DNA of 64,000 bases from Frankia alni ACN14a (GTDB taxonomy: Bacteria > Actinomycetota > Actinomycetes > Frankiales > Frankiaceae). The DNA lies in NCBI RefSeq assembly GCF_000058485.1, contig NC_008278.1, positions 5,016,962 to 5,080,961 on the forward strand, read 5' to 3'. The notes beneath the pieces are model-generated. The model did no database searches, was not told the DNA's origin, and worked only from the letters and a program-made list of their open reading frames with translations. The translations under genes and the position numbers were made by a program. Shown here in pieces: positions 43,512 to 52,689 of this stretch. Within the stretch, counting starts at the first letter, position 1; each line of letters starts with the position of its first letter.

Positions 43512-43530
43512 CGAACCTCACCCGGGGTAC
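43512..43530. repeat. tRNA-3'-like sequence at the border of DUF2637 repeat 1
   Basis: CGAACCTCACCCGGGGTAC matches 725-743 of the tRNA gene at 17 of 19 positions (both differences are transitions). The same sequence occurs at 46918-46936, and a shorter form at 52626-52643. Each lies at the same place relative to a DUF2637 copy. It may be a relic of an attachment site. Confidence 0.5.
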
Positions 43531-43545
43531 ACAGAGTGTAGCCAC

Positions 43546-44031
43546 CGAGTCACACCAGCATCCGAATCGGAGATGATCGCCCACGCCGCCCACCGCAGGG
43601 AGTCGACCCGTAACCCTCGGCCGAGCTTAAGGTTCAGCTCTACCAGCTCTCGAATATAAGATCTTCGTTCGGTTGTGCGGGTTCAGACGGCTGCGCTCAG
43701 ACTCGATCCGACTGCTAGCCCGGGGGCGCGTCGACATGGTGGGCGGGAAGCTGTCTGTCGAGGACCCGCGGATAGACCGGAGCGCCCGACGGGTCGTCAC
43801 GTCAAGCCGGTCGGCCGATACAGGCAGACCCCGGCCGACGACTTTCACCGACGTCTCCTCTTTGAACCACCTGCCCCGGCGAGTGCCTACACGGCCGGGC
43901 AGCGTCGTCGAGCAGCAGGGTGAGCCACCGCGCCCTTGAGTGAGCAGCGTCGCCGACGTCCAGACCACGTGCGCAAAAAGCTCCCCAAGGTCGCAGTAGG
44001 AACCGCACCAATCGGTTCGTGCATCGTGTAA
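43546..44031. other. No recognisable gene
   Basis: Sequence between DUF2637 copy 1 and the kinase gene end. Frames on both strands lack family motifs and plausible starts. Nothing further seen. Confidence 0.4.
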
Positions 44032-46149
44032 TCAGCGGGCAATTGTGTTGATCCGGCCCGCGGGGTCGATTTTCCGAATTCGCTTGTTTCCCTCGTCCGC
44101 TATATAGACGCTACCGTCACTGCCGACCGCTATTGCGGAGGGTTGATTCATTTGAGCGCGGGTGGCTGGACCGCCGTCGCCGGAGAACCCGCCAGTACCA
44201 TTGCCCGCGAAAAGGGTAATCCGCCCGGAAGGGTCGACCTTCCGGACATCATTGGCGTCGTCAAGAATGTAGACACTGCTATCCGGACCGACCGCCACCT
44301 GAAGCGGATACATCATCTGGGCTTGGATGGCGAGGCCGCCATCGCCAGCGAATCCGAGGCTCCCGTTACCTGCGATAGTGCTGATCCGTCCCGCCTGGTC
44401 GACCTTCCGGATTCGGTTGTTGCCCTCGTCGGCGATGTAAACGCTGCCATCCGCGCCGACTGCCACCCCGCAGGCGTTCCCACAGTCCAGCTGGGCACGG
44501 GTGGCTGGACCGCCGTCACCGAAGAACCGACTGGGCGAGGGGCTGGTGCCGGCACCGGCGAAGGTGCTGATCAGCCCGGCCCGGTCGACCCGTCGGATCC
44601 GGTTGCTAGCTTCGTCGGCTAGATAGACAACACCGTCAGCACCGACCGCCAGCGCACCCACTCCAGACAGTGGAGAGTCGAGGGCTGGGCCGCCGTCGCC
44701 GGAGGACCCGGACTCGCCGAGGTCAACCGCCCTGCCGTTGCCAGCGATAGTGCTGATTCGTCCTGCCCCGTCGATTTTACGAATCCGGCTCTCATCGAGG
44801 TCCAGGTTGCTGTCGACCATGTAGACGCTGCTGTCAGCACCGACCGCAAGTGCCGCCACCCAGTTCACCTGAGCTCGATTCGCTGGGCCGCCGTCGCCGG
44901 AGAACCCGGCGGTGCCGGTACCAGCGAGGGTGCTCATGCGCCCGGCCCGGTCGACCTTCCAGACCCGATGTTCCTCGATGTCGGCGATGTACACACTTCC
45001 ATCACCACCAACAGCCACTCCTGCCGGCCTGCTCAGCGGGCCCACCGCAACCGCCGCAGGTCCGGGTGCGGGTGTGGGTGTGGGTGTGTTGAACGTTCCA
45101 CTACTGGTAGGGCTGGACCCGTTGTTCGATCGCAGGGCGACAAGCGTGCTGGTCGCCGCCAGTGCTGCAAGGGCAACCGCCACAACCCATCGGGGGCGGA
45201 AGCGAGTCCGGCCAACGGCCGGACTGCTGCGATGGCGAGACGCCATGCCAGATGGCGGCCTGATCGGTGCGGGCATGAGGTTCGCGGTAGAGCGGATGTC
45301 CGCGTCAAGACGCAACGGGATCCCGGCCCAGCCGGGTCCGTAGACGGTGGCGGCCGCGGCGGCCAGTTCCAGCGCGAAGGTACGAGCGTCGGGCTGGCGG
45401 TCGGCTGACTTCTTCGCCAGGGCTCGCAGGACCACGGCGGCGAGCGGAGCAGGAACATCGATCATCGGAGGAGGCGGGTCAGTAAGGTGCTGGCGCCACA
45501 GCCGGCTCACGGATTGCCTTGGATCGAAAGGCGGGGCGCCGGTAAGCAGCTGGTACATGACGACTCCAAGCGCATAGAGATCGGTAGCGGGGCCGAGCCG
45601 GCCGCCGTCGATCTGCTCGGGTGCCATGTACATAGGAGTGCCGGATCGGCTGCTGGCCGTGGCCCCGGAGCCTTCGAGCAATTTCGCGATGCCGAAGTCG
45701 GTGACCTTCGCGATGCCATCGGCGGTGAACAGGATGTTGTCGCCCTTGATGTCGCGATGCAGCACTCCAAAGCTGTGAGCATGCTCGAGTGCGGCGGCGA
45801 CGGCCAGTCCCACCGCGCAGCCAGCCTGCGGCGTCATACCCGCACGTCTGCGGCTGAGAGTGCCACCGGCGAGCAGTTCCATCACGACCAGACACAGGCC
45901 CTCTGCTTCGACATAGTCGTACGCCTTGACCACATGGGGATGGTCGAAGCCGGCGAGCACCCGGGCCTCGGCGGCGAAGTCCAACGACCTCCCCTCAGGC
46001 CCTTCGGCCTGCATCACCTTGATCGCGACCGGACGACCCAGCCGTCGATGCTTCCCAGCCAGGACCAGGCCGAACGCCCCCGAGCCCAGCTCGGCGCCGA
46101 GGGCGTAGCCCGGCAACGCCTTCTGTACCCGCCTCCGGTCAATGATCAT
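44032..46149 (-). CDS. Membrane Ser/Thr protein kinase with extracellular NHL repeats
   Basis: An N-terminal PknB-type kinase domain (about residues 14-270) shows GAELGSGAFGLVLAG, the VAIKVM Lys, HRDIKGDN, DFGIAKLL and GTPMYMAPEQIDGG. All the residues needed for activity are present. One membrane segment (WVVAVALAALAATSTLVAL) is followed by a Thr/Pro linker (NTPTPTPAPGP). Then come about six NHL-type repeats of the form VAVGADGSVYIADEGNNRIR with intervening GNGSLGFAGDGG, forming an extracellular propeller. It is a sensor kinase whose ligand is unknown. The start at 46149 (MIIDRRRVQ) is nearest the domain; the frame extends to 46224. The gene lies between two direct copies of the DUF2637 repeat. 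Confidence 0.85.
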   Translation of the reverse strand: MIIDRRRVQKALPGYALGAELGSGAFGLVLAGKHRRLGRPVAIKVMQAEGPEGRSLDFAAEARVLAGFDHPHVVKAYDYVEAEGLCLVVMELLAGGTLSRRRAGMTPQAGCAVGLAVAAALEHAHSFGVLHRDIKGDNILFTADGIAKVTDFGIAKLLEGSGATASSRSGTPMYMAPEQIDGGRLGPATDLYALGVVMYQLLTGAPPFDPRQSVSRLWRQHLTDPPPPMIDVPAPLAAVVLRALAKKSADRQPDARTFALELAAAAATVYGPGWAGIPLRLDADIRSTANLMPAPIRPPSGMASRHRSSPAVGRTRFRPRWVVAVALAALAATSTLVALRSNNGSSPTSSGTFNTPTPTPAPGPAAVAVGPLSRPAGVAVGGDGSVYIADIEEHRVWKVDRAGRMSTLAGTGTAGFSGDGGPANRAQVNWVAALAVGADSSVYMVDSNLDLDESRIRKIDGAGRISTIAGNGRAVDLGESGSSGDGGPALDSPLSGVGALAVGADGVVYLADEASNRIRRVDRAGLISTFAGAGTSPSPSRFFGDGGPATRAQLDCGNACGVAVGADGSVYIADEGNNRIRKVDQAGRISTIAGNGSLGFAGDGGLAIQAQMMYPLQVAVGPDSSVYILDDANDVRKVDPSGRITLFAGNGTGGFSGDGGPATRAQMNQPSAIAVGSDGSVYIADEGNKRIRKIDPAGRINTIAR

Positions 46150-46369
46150 GTCCGGTGGGAGCGGACCCGCCGCCCCGCTCCTGAAGTCCGTGTCACAAGC
46201 GAGCAAGCCTAACCAAGCTGCCACGAACGGTTACAGAACCGTCGCATGCGGGACAGGTGGACCGGCCGTTACGCAGTATCGGTTGATCCATTTTCGTCCA
46301 GCCGCAGGACCTCCAGGGAGCTCGACGTGGCGAGCCGCTTCACGACCGCGGGGCGGTCTCCGGTAACGG

Positions 46370-46782
46370 TCTGGCCTGAAGGAGACCGGGGCCGACGTGG
46401 GCCCAGCCGATCAGCAGCCAGCACCGCACACCGTCAAAGGCGGCCTTGCCAACTCCCCCGCGATCATCGGATTGGACACGTCCAACGCCAAGGTCACCAC
46501 GCTCGCGAACACCAGCAACCTCCGGGCCGGCCGCAACTGCCCAGGATCGGCACCGCGCATGGCCAGGAACCGGATACCCAGAAGCAGCCCGGCCACGGAC
46601 AGGTCGACCGCCGGAGCGACCAACGGCGCCACATAGACAGGGACGCCAAGCCGTAGCGCGAGCAGCCACACGTCGCCGAACGCGAACAGGAAACTCGAGG
46701 CGACGACCACCACCATGATCGCCGTAACCAGGCGGACGGTCAGCGCCCGCGCCTCCGCCGACGGCCCTCCGCCGCCGGTCAT
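46370..46782 (-). pseudogene. DUF2637 membrane protein, copy 2, truncated
   Basis: From the ATG at 46782 it reads MTGGGGPSAEARALTVRLVT, then the same membrane segments as copy 1 up to NPMIAGELARPPL. There a one-base loss relative to copy 1 leads to an early stop (46411). The remaining family sequence (RCWLLIGWAHVGPGLLQA) is in another frame and ends at about 46370, where similarity stops. The C-terminal half is missing. A micro-ORF precedes it at 46779-46877. Confidence 0.7.
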
Positions 46783-46877
46783 CTGACCTTCCCGCCTGCA
46801 CTACCGACACCGGCAGGATCACCGTCGAGATCCCCACGGCGACGGCGACCCATCTGGATCTCCGCCCGAGCAGTCAC
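46779..46877 (-). CDS. Conserved micro-ORF upstream of DUF2637 copy 2 (32 aa)
   Basis: Equivalent of the small frame before copy 1, with the core EIQMGRRRRGDLDGDPAG. Its stop overlaps the ATG of the membrane protein (ATGA), the arrangement expected for translational coupling. Low confidence as an expressed gene because the downstream copy is broken. Confidence 0.35.
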   Translation of the reverse strand: MTARAEIQMGRRRRGDLDGDPAGVGSAGGKVR

Positions 46878-46945
46878 AATCAGTTCAGATCGCTTACCGG
46901 ACCATGAGGATGTCGAACGAACCTCACCCGGGGTACACGCGATGT

Positions 46946-47340
46946 AGTCTCATGATCACAATTCGCTTCGGCTGAACGCAGACTTGCGCCCCCCTCTTCG
47001 CGAAGGTGGCCTCCACTCTCCGTTGAACTCAAGGCGCCGGCTCAGATACTCGATCGGATGAACCGCCATTCGGCCCTGTGGCTTCGCGCCCGATCCCCCC
47101 TCGACGCACCAAGCGCCCGGGGCCGGCTTGATCCGACGGCACCCGGCGGCCGACAGTGACCGCTGTGGTTAGCTTCGCTGGGGCCGCCGCGCTGATGCTG
47201 GTCGTCGACACCGGCACCACTGGCAGGGATCGCGGCTGCCTGACGTTCCGCCCGTAGAGACGACCGTCCGGGCGCCGCGGACCGGGGTCCGCGGCATCGG
47301 TCCTCCGTGATCCAGAGGCAAGGTGGTCGGCGAATTTCGG
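46946..47340. other. No recognisable gene
   Basis: Sequence between DUF2637 copy 2 and an IS630 transposase fragment. No motifs, repeats or convincing starts were seen; it probably contains the scrambled end of the IS630 gene. Confidence 0.35.
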
Positions 47341-47593
47341 CAAGTCGCTCGATTCGTGTCGCCGAACCACGCCTTGGCGCCGACACCCGGCACCACGCCA
47401 CCAGGTCCTCGGACGTGAAGGTCACCTGTGCGATCTTCGGGACGGGCATCCACTGCGCGGCCAGCAGGATCATCTGCGCCCGCCGCCACGGCACCACCGA
47501 CCGGCTGCCGCGGCGCACGACGCTTGACAGGCGCGGGCCCTCCTCGTCGTCGATCGCCCGCACCTGCACCCGTTCGCCACCGGCCAGCCTCAA
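47341..47593 (-). pseudogene. IS630-family transposase, N-terminal remnant
   Basis: The frame reads RAIDDEEGPRLSSVVRRGSR, then SVVPWRRAQMILLAAQWMPV and PKIAQVTFTSEDLV, the usual N-terminal HTH region of a second, different IS630 group. It loses the family sequence after TFTSED, with pieces continuing in another frame. Truncated and inactive. It is unrelated to the IS630 element at 27.5 kb, whose transposase starts differently. Confidence 0.6.
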
Positions 47594-47929
47594 CCACCCC
47601 GCCGGCCCACCAGCGAAACCCCCGGCGTGTCCTCACGACAGGTCCACGGTAGGGCCAACCTCCCCAATGGGGTACTAGCTTGTCGGCGGCTCCCAGGGCG
47701 GCGGGCCAGGGGTGGCCCGCGCGATCCGCGGGGCCGGCTGGGGCGACCGCGAGGCCAGCCGGACGGCCTAGCCGACCGGTCAGCGTGGCGGGCAGGTTTG
47801 GGCCCGCGCCCAAGGCGCACCACTTCAGGTAGGTGTCCGATGGGCCGCCCACGCGGGTGTCCTCGTCGAGGGGCTTGCCTGCGGCGTCGAATCGGTTCAC
47901 CGCTGCTGTCACCTGCTGAGGAGCGCCTC
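47594..47929. other. Intergenic region before the eRF1-like gene
   Basis: No gene supported. A frame continuous with the downstream gene starts at 47627, but its sequence is not family-like. The promoter of the downstream gene should be here; none was clear. Confidence 0.35.
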
Positions 47930-49186
47930 ATGGACACGAGCGAGCTGCGCAGCCTGTATGACTTCGATGGTCCGGTCGTGACCGTGTACGCCAGTACAGA
48001 TCATGCCCGTGAGAACGCCGCCCGGCTCTACGACCTGCGGTGGACCGACATCCTCGCCGATCTCGAAGGCCAGGGAGTCGGTCCCGCCACCCGCGACGCG
48101 CTGCTCGCCGAGCGGGGCGACTCCCATTACCGTGACAGTGGGACGCGCGTGGTCGTGGCCGTCGGCGAGGGTGGATCCGCCCACGTCCCGTTTGCGCGAT
48201 GGCTTCCTGGGCGGTCGGATGTCGACGTCGTCGCGGTCGGACCGCTGCCACACCTGCTGCCGCTGCTCGACTGGGCCGACGGTCGGATCCCACACGTGAT
48301 CGCCCTGGTCGATCGGCGCGGGGTCGATGTGCTCGCCTACACCGACGGTCCCCTGCCGGCCGGCGGCGTCTCCCAGGACACGACCAGGCCGCCATGGCAC
48401 AAGGCACACACCGGAGGCTGGGCCCAGCGACGCTATGAGAGCCGCGTCGAGGAGCATTGGAAGCACGGTGCGAAGGACGACGCCGATCGCATCGTCCGGG
48501 CCGCGCACGACATCGCCGCCGAGGTGGTGATCCTGGCCGGCGAGCCGAAGGAGCTCTCGCTGGTCCGCGAGAAGCTGCCGGTCGAGGTCGCGACCAGGGT
48601 CGTGGTCGTCGAGGGTAGCCGCGCCCGGGACGGGTCCGACGACCATCTGGCCGGTCGCGTCATGGACGTGCTCGCCGAGCAGCGGACCCGGCGGACGGCG
48701 AGCCTGCTGGCCGAGTTCGAGCAGTATCGCCGCCGCGCGACCTCGCTGGTCGGGGCGGCGAGTGGGACGGTTCCGAGATCCCTCGGATCAGTGTCCGCGG
48801 CGGGCGTCGGCCACCTGGAAGGGTCGGGTGTTACGGACAGGAGCGGTGGACCGCGATCCGGAGACCGGATCGCGTTGGATGCCGCTGACGGGCCGCGGGC
48901 CACGGTCGCTGCCCTGCGTCTGGCCCAGGTGAGCGACCTGCTGCTGGCCGAAGGGATCCCCGCCGGCGCGCCGGCCTGGATCGGGCCGGACCTCAGCGAG
49001 GTCGCGCTGGATCCCGCGGACCTGCCGGCGGTCGCCCACCCGATCCGGGCTGGGCGGGTGGATGCGCTCATCCGGGCCGCGTTGGGCACCGGAGCCGCCG
49101 TCCACAGCGTCCCGGCCGACGTGCCGGAATCACCGACCGAACGGGTCGGCGCGCTGCTGCGTTACACCCTTTCGACGCCCGGCTGA
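47930..49186 (+). CDS. Bacterial/archaeal eRF1-like (baeRF) protein, Rv2629-like
   Basis: The 418-residue protein resembles the actinobacterial Rv2629 group of eRF1-fold proteins (also called Vms1-like). VVTVYASTDHARENAARLYD is near the start, the middle has the diagnostic HKAHTGGWAQRRYESRVEEH, and the C-terminal domain holds AEVVILAGEPKELSLVREKL and a late DVPESPTERVGALLRYTL. Such proteins are thought to work on stalled ribosomes or in hypoxia and dormancy responses. The ATG at 47930 has a GAGGAG site eight bases upstream. It is apparently a single-gene unit. Confidence 0.8.
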   Translation: MDTSELRSLYDFDGPVVTVYASTDHARENAARLYDLRWTDILADLEGQGVGPATRDALLAERGDSHYRDSGTRVVVAVGEGGSAHVPFARWLPGRSDVDVVAVGPLPHLLPLLDWADGRIPHVIALVDRRGVDVLAYTDGPLPAGGVSQDTTRPPWHKAHTGGWAQRRYESRVEEHWKHGAKDDADRIVRAAHDIAAEVVILAGEPKELSLVREKLPVEVATRVVVVEGSRARDGSDDHLAGRVMDVLAEQRTRRTASLLAEFEQYRRRATSLVGAASGTVPRSLGSVSAAGVGHLEGSGVTDRSGGPRSGDRIALDAADGPRATVAALRLAQVSDLLLAEGIPAGAPAWIGPDLSEVALDPADLPAVAHPIRAGRVDALIRAALGTGAAVHSVPADVPESPTERVGALLRYTLSTPG

Positions 49187-49275
49187 GGAACGACGCCCGG
49201 CTCTCGTCGACATCCGACCGTAAAGGGCATGCGGTCGCAGGCCGGACAGGGGCCGCTGTTCTGATCAGCGAGAGC

Positions 49276-51603
49276 TCAAGCACGCAAGCCGGGCGGTGGC
49301 ACGGCCGTGGCGGCGCCGGCGGCGATCAGCTCGTCGATCGTTTCGCGGGCGATCCCGACTTCGGTGAGCACCTCGATCGTGTGCTCGCCGAGTACCGGCG
49401 GGGCCAGATGCAGCTGGGTCGTCAGGTCGCCCAGGTCCCACAGTGCGCCCGGCTGCTCGAAGCCGCCCCAGTCGTGGTGGCGGTAGCGGGCGATCAGTCC
49501 CGCGGCGTCGTTGTCGGCCGAGTCGAAGAACGCGTCGCGCTGGTCGAGCCGGACCTCCTCGGCCGCCACACCCGCCCCGGCGAGCAGATCGAGCACCTCA
49601 CCGGCCGGGCGGACGGCGGCCGCCGCCGCGAGCTGCGCCGCACTCCCGCAACCGAGCGCCCGGCAGGCCGCCGCGACGTCGCTGTCAGCGGTCGCGGCCA
49701 TCGCGACCCACCCCTGCGCGCAGGCCAGCAGGCGCCGGCCCGGTGTCGTGGTCAGCTGCGCCTGGTCGAGCATCGGCACCGGGGCGAGGGCGCCGTCTGG
49801 TTGCAGGTAGGTCTCGCTCGTGGTGAGCACCCCGGCACCCAGCAGGGACGCGGCGACCGAACTCGCCCGACCGGTCCGGTCCCGGGCCAGGACCGCCCAC
49901 AGCGTCGCGGCCGCGGACGACAATGCGCACTGGTGGTCCATGAACCCGAAGCGGTGCCACATCGGCGGGTTGCCCTCGCCGCCGCCCATCTGCTCCCATC
50001 CCAGCGACGACTGGAACAACTGGTCGTAGCCGGGCCAGTTGGCGCGTGCGCCGTCCGGACCGTACGAGCTCGTGTGACAGAACACCACGTCCGGATTCAC
50101 CGCACGGACGGCCTGCTCGTCCAGGCCGAGCCGGCGGGCGGCCGGGACGCGCAGGTTGTGGTGCACGACGTCGGCCCAGCGCAGCAGGGCTTCGACGGCC
50201 GGCCGGGCGGCCTCGGACTTGAGGTCGAGGGCCACGGCGCGCTTGCCGCGCTGGCAGCCGACAAACGGCCAGTCGCCCCAGCGGCCGGGTTCGCCGGCCA
50301 CCGGTTCGACCTTCACGACGTCGGCGCCCAGGTCGGCGAACAGCATCGGCGCGAACGGCCCGGCCAGGAACGCGCCGAAGTCCAGCACCCGTAAACCCTG
50401 GAGCGGGAAACGCAGCGACTCGACCGGCCCGCCTGCCGCGGAGTCTGCGTCGCCGTGGCCGCGGTCGCGGTCGGTGGCCGTGCTGCGGGGCGTCCAGTGC
50501 CTGGCGGCCACGTCCTGGTGCTCACCGAGCCGGGGGGCCGGATTGCGGACGGTCGCAGGCGGGTCCAGGGTGACGGGATGGCCGGGCACGGTGATGCGGC
50601 CGGCCTCGGGGTCGTCGAGCTGGGTGACGTACCGGTTGACCTTCGCCTGCTCGTCGTCGAGGACCGCGCCGAGCGGCAGCACGGGCTGCGCCGGCCGGTC
50701 GTTGGACCACAGCTCGGCCAGCCACTCGGCCGCGGGCCGGCGGCGGAACGCCTCGACGTTGGCTCCCCAGTTCGGGAACGCTCTGGCCATGATCCCCCCG
50801 GCGTGGCGCCGGTTGGCCTCGGCGACCGCGTCGGCACCCATCTCGTCGAACACCCGCTTCGTCAACGGCAGGTCGTCGGGGCACGGCGGCATGACGTGGA
50901 TCCATTCGCCGTCGGCGCACTCGAACAGTGGTGTCACCGCCCCGTCCTTGGGCATGCCCGCCGCGAGCAGGGCCGACGGCGCCTCAGCCCGGTGCCAGTG
51001 CATCATCATCGGAGCGAGCGCGCCCTGGACGAGGCTGGTATGCACCGGCCCGCCCCGGCCGGTCCGCCCCCGTGCCACCAGCCGGGCCGCGATCCCGGTC
51101 GCGCACAGCCACATGGCCCCCCAGCTGCCGAGCGGGAACCGGACGTGGACCGGCCCCGGCCGGTGCCCCTGCTGCTCGTCGAGGATGCCCAGTCGCGCCA
51201 GCGCCAGCAGGTCGTCAACCGGACGGTCCGCGTCGACGTGGTTGGCCGGCCACGCGAGCACCGACGAGACGACCAGCGCGGGGTAGCGGCTCCCGACGGT
51301 GGCGTCGTCGAGGCCGAGCCGGGCCGCCGTCGTGGGACCGTATGAGTGGACGAGCACGTCGGCGCCGCGCAGCAGCTCGTCGAGCCGTAATCGCCCCTCG
51401 GGGGAGTCGACGTCCAGCACCAGCGACTGCTTGGAACGGGCCCAGGTACGGAAGCCGGGCAGGGCCCGGTCGGGGTGGCCGCCGGGCGGCTCGACCAGGA
51501 CGACCTCCGCGCCCGCCTCGGCCATCAGCATCGTCACCGTCGGCCCGGCGACACCGGTCGACAGGTCGACGACCCGGATTCCGTCAAGCAGTGCTTCGGG
51601 CAT
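49276..51603 (-). CDS. Fused double CaiB/BaiF (family III) CoA-transferase
   Basis: The 775-residue protein consists of two family III CoA-transferase modules in tandem. The first starts LLDGIRVVDLSTGVAGPTVT with the VEPPGGHP stretch. The second starts at about residue 385 with LQGLRVLDFGAFLAGPFAPM, VVKVEPVAGEPGRWGDWPF and GKRAVALDLKSEAARPAVEA. Family enzymes move CoA between carboxylic acids and are usually dimers of one module, so this chain may fold as an intramolecular dimer. The ATG at 51603 follows AAGGGGAG. A dienelactone-hydrolase remnant lies just upstream. Confidence 0.85.
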   Translation of the reverse strand: MPEALLDGIRVVDLSTGVAGPTVTMLMAEAGAEVVLVEPPGGHPDRALPGFRTWARSKQSLVLDVDSPEGRLRLDELLRGADVLVHSYGPTTAARLGLDDATVGSRYPALVVSSVLAWPANHVDADRPVDDLLALARLGILDEQQGHRPGPVHVRFPLGSWGAMWLCATGIAARLVARGRTGRGGPVHTSLVQGALAPMMMHWHRAEAPSALLAAGMPKDGAVTPLFECADGEWIHVMPPCPDDLPLTKRVFDEMGADAVAEANRRHAGGIMARAFPNWGANVEAFRRRPAAEWLAELWSNDRPAQPVLPLGAVLDDEQAKVNRYVTQLDDPEAGRITVPGHPVTLDPPATVRNPAPRLGEHQDVAARHWTPRSTATDRDRGHGDADSAAGGPVESLRFPLQGLRVLDFGAFLAGPFAPMLFADLGADVVKVEPVAGEPGRWGDWPFVGCQRGKRAVALDLKSEAARPAVEALLRWADVVHHNLRVPAARRLGLDEQAVRAVNPDVVFCHTSSYGPDGARANWPGYDQLFQSSLGWEQMGGGEGNPPMWHRFGFMDHQCALSSAAATLWAVLARDRTGRASSVAASLLGAGVLTTSETYLQPDGALAPVPMLDQAQLTTTPGRRLLACAQGWVAMAATADSDVAAACRALGCGSAAQLAAAAAVRPAGEVLDLLAGAGVAAEEVRLDQRDAFFDSADNDAAGLIARYRHHDWGGFEQPGALWDLGDLTTQLHLAPPVLGEHTIEVLTEVGIARETIDELIAAGAATAVPPPGLRA

Positions 51604-51644
51604 GCGGGCTCCCCTTTTCCTCGGGCTCTTCTCGGACGCGGGTG

Positions 51645-51905
51645 TCACAGCCAGCTGGTCAGACAGTCGAGCGCGTGGTCCCAGGACTGGTCGCGGATCG
51701 TCTCGTCGAACCAGTCGTTTCCCTCCTCGTCCACATCATGCGACCAGAACGCGTGGGTGACGCCAGGGTAGAGCTCGACCTGCCAGTCGACCTACCAGTC
51801 CTCGATCCGCCTGCGGAGCTCGGCCAGCAATCGTGGCGGCATGATCGGGTCCTGGTCTCCGTGGACGACCAGGGCGGGTGCGTGACTGTTCCAGATCAGG
51901 TCCAT
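51645..51905 (-). pseudogene. Dienelactone hydrolase, C-terminal fragment with internal stop
   Basis: The minus strand encodes HAPALVVHGDQDPIMPPRLL (with the catalytic Asp), an amber TAG after RRRIEDW, then VELYPGVTHAFW with the catalytic His and a natural stop at 51645. The N-terminal two thirds are missing: similarity stops at about 51905, where the third DUF2637 repeat begins. An insertion of that repeat probably cut the gene. Confidence 0.65.
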
Positions 51906-52478
51906 CGGGATCCGACGAACCGACCGCGGGTGGATCGGCGGCAAGCGGGTCGCTCTCGGGCGGATCAGTCGTCGGCACCACCACCTCGACGGTGCCCTGA
52001 TCGAACCTGCGCTGCGGAGACACGGTCAACGACGGCGCGCCCTCGTCGCCGGCTCGCTGTTCCGCCGGGACTTCGGCGGGCGCGACGGGCACACCAGCCG
52101 ACTCTGGCTCAGCATGCGAGACCGGGACGTGGACGGTCGTGCAGATGTCATCGGCCGCCTTCAACTGACCCGTGCCACCCGCCGAGATCGACTGCTCGAC
52201 CGATGACGTGGAGCCTGCCTGGCCGGCCTCGTGCATGGCCTGAAGCAGGCCGGGGCCGACGTGGGCCCAGCCGATCAGCAGCCAGCACCGCACACTGTCA
52301 AAGGCGGCCCCGCCGACTCCCCCGCGATCATCGACTCGGACACGCCGAGCCGTAGCGCGAGCAGCCACACATTGCCGAACGCAAAAAGGAAACTCAAGCC
52401 GACGACCACGACCATGATCGCCGTGACCAGCCGGACAGTCACCGCCCGCGCCTCCGCCGGCCCTCCCCCGCCGGCCAT
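51906..52478 (-). pseudogene. DUF2637 membrane protein, copy 3, with internal deletion
   Basis: From the ATG at 52478 it reads MAGGGGPAEARAVTVRLVTA, then NVWLLALRLGV followed at once by SESMIAGE. Relative to copy 1 about 190 bases between these points are gone; the junction has a short shared CACG. It carries the same downstream one-base shift as copy 2 (stop at 52275). The C-terminal frame continues to about 51906 with a single 17-base unit and the VGSSDPDGP tail. It is not functional as it stands. Confidence 0.7.
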
Positions 52479-52585
52479 CAGAGCTTCCCGCCTTCACCAC
52501 CGGCACCACCGGCACCACCGGCAGGATCACCGTCGAAATCCCCACGGCGACCGCGACCCATCTGGATCGCCACCCGAGCGGTCAC
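52478..52585 (-). CDS. Conserved micro-ORF upstream of DUF2637 copy 3 (35 aa)
   Basis: Third copy of the small frame, core AIQMGRGRRGDFDGDPAG, with a few extra Gly-Ala residues. Its TGA overlaps the ATG of the membrane protein (TGATG read on the minus strand). It is kept open although the downstream gene is broken. Confidence 0.35.
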   Translation of the reverse strand: MTARVAIQMGRGRRGDFDGDPAGGAGGAGGEGGKL

Positions 52586-52689
52586 AACCAGTTCCGATCG
52601 CTTACCGGACCATGAGGATGTCGAACGAACCTCCCCCGGGTACGTACATGGTCCTCGCGCTGAAGTAGCTGCGTGGATGCTTCCTGTGA

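Noticed and set aside
47627-49186. Longer start for the eRF1-like protein
   Set aside because: The extra 101 residues are Arg/Gly-rich without family similarity; the ATG at 47930 has a ribosome-binding site and a normal N-terminus.
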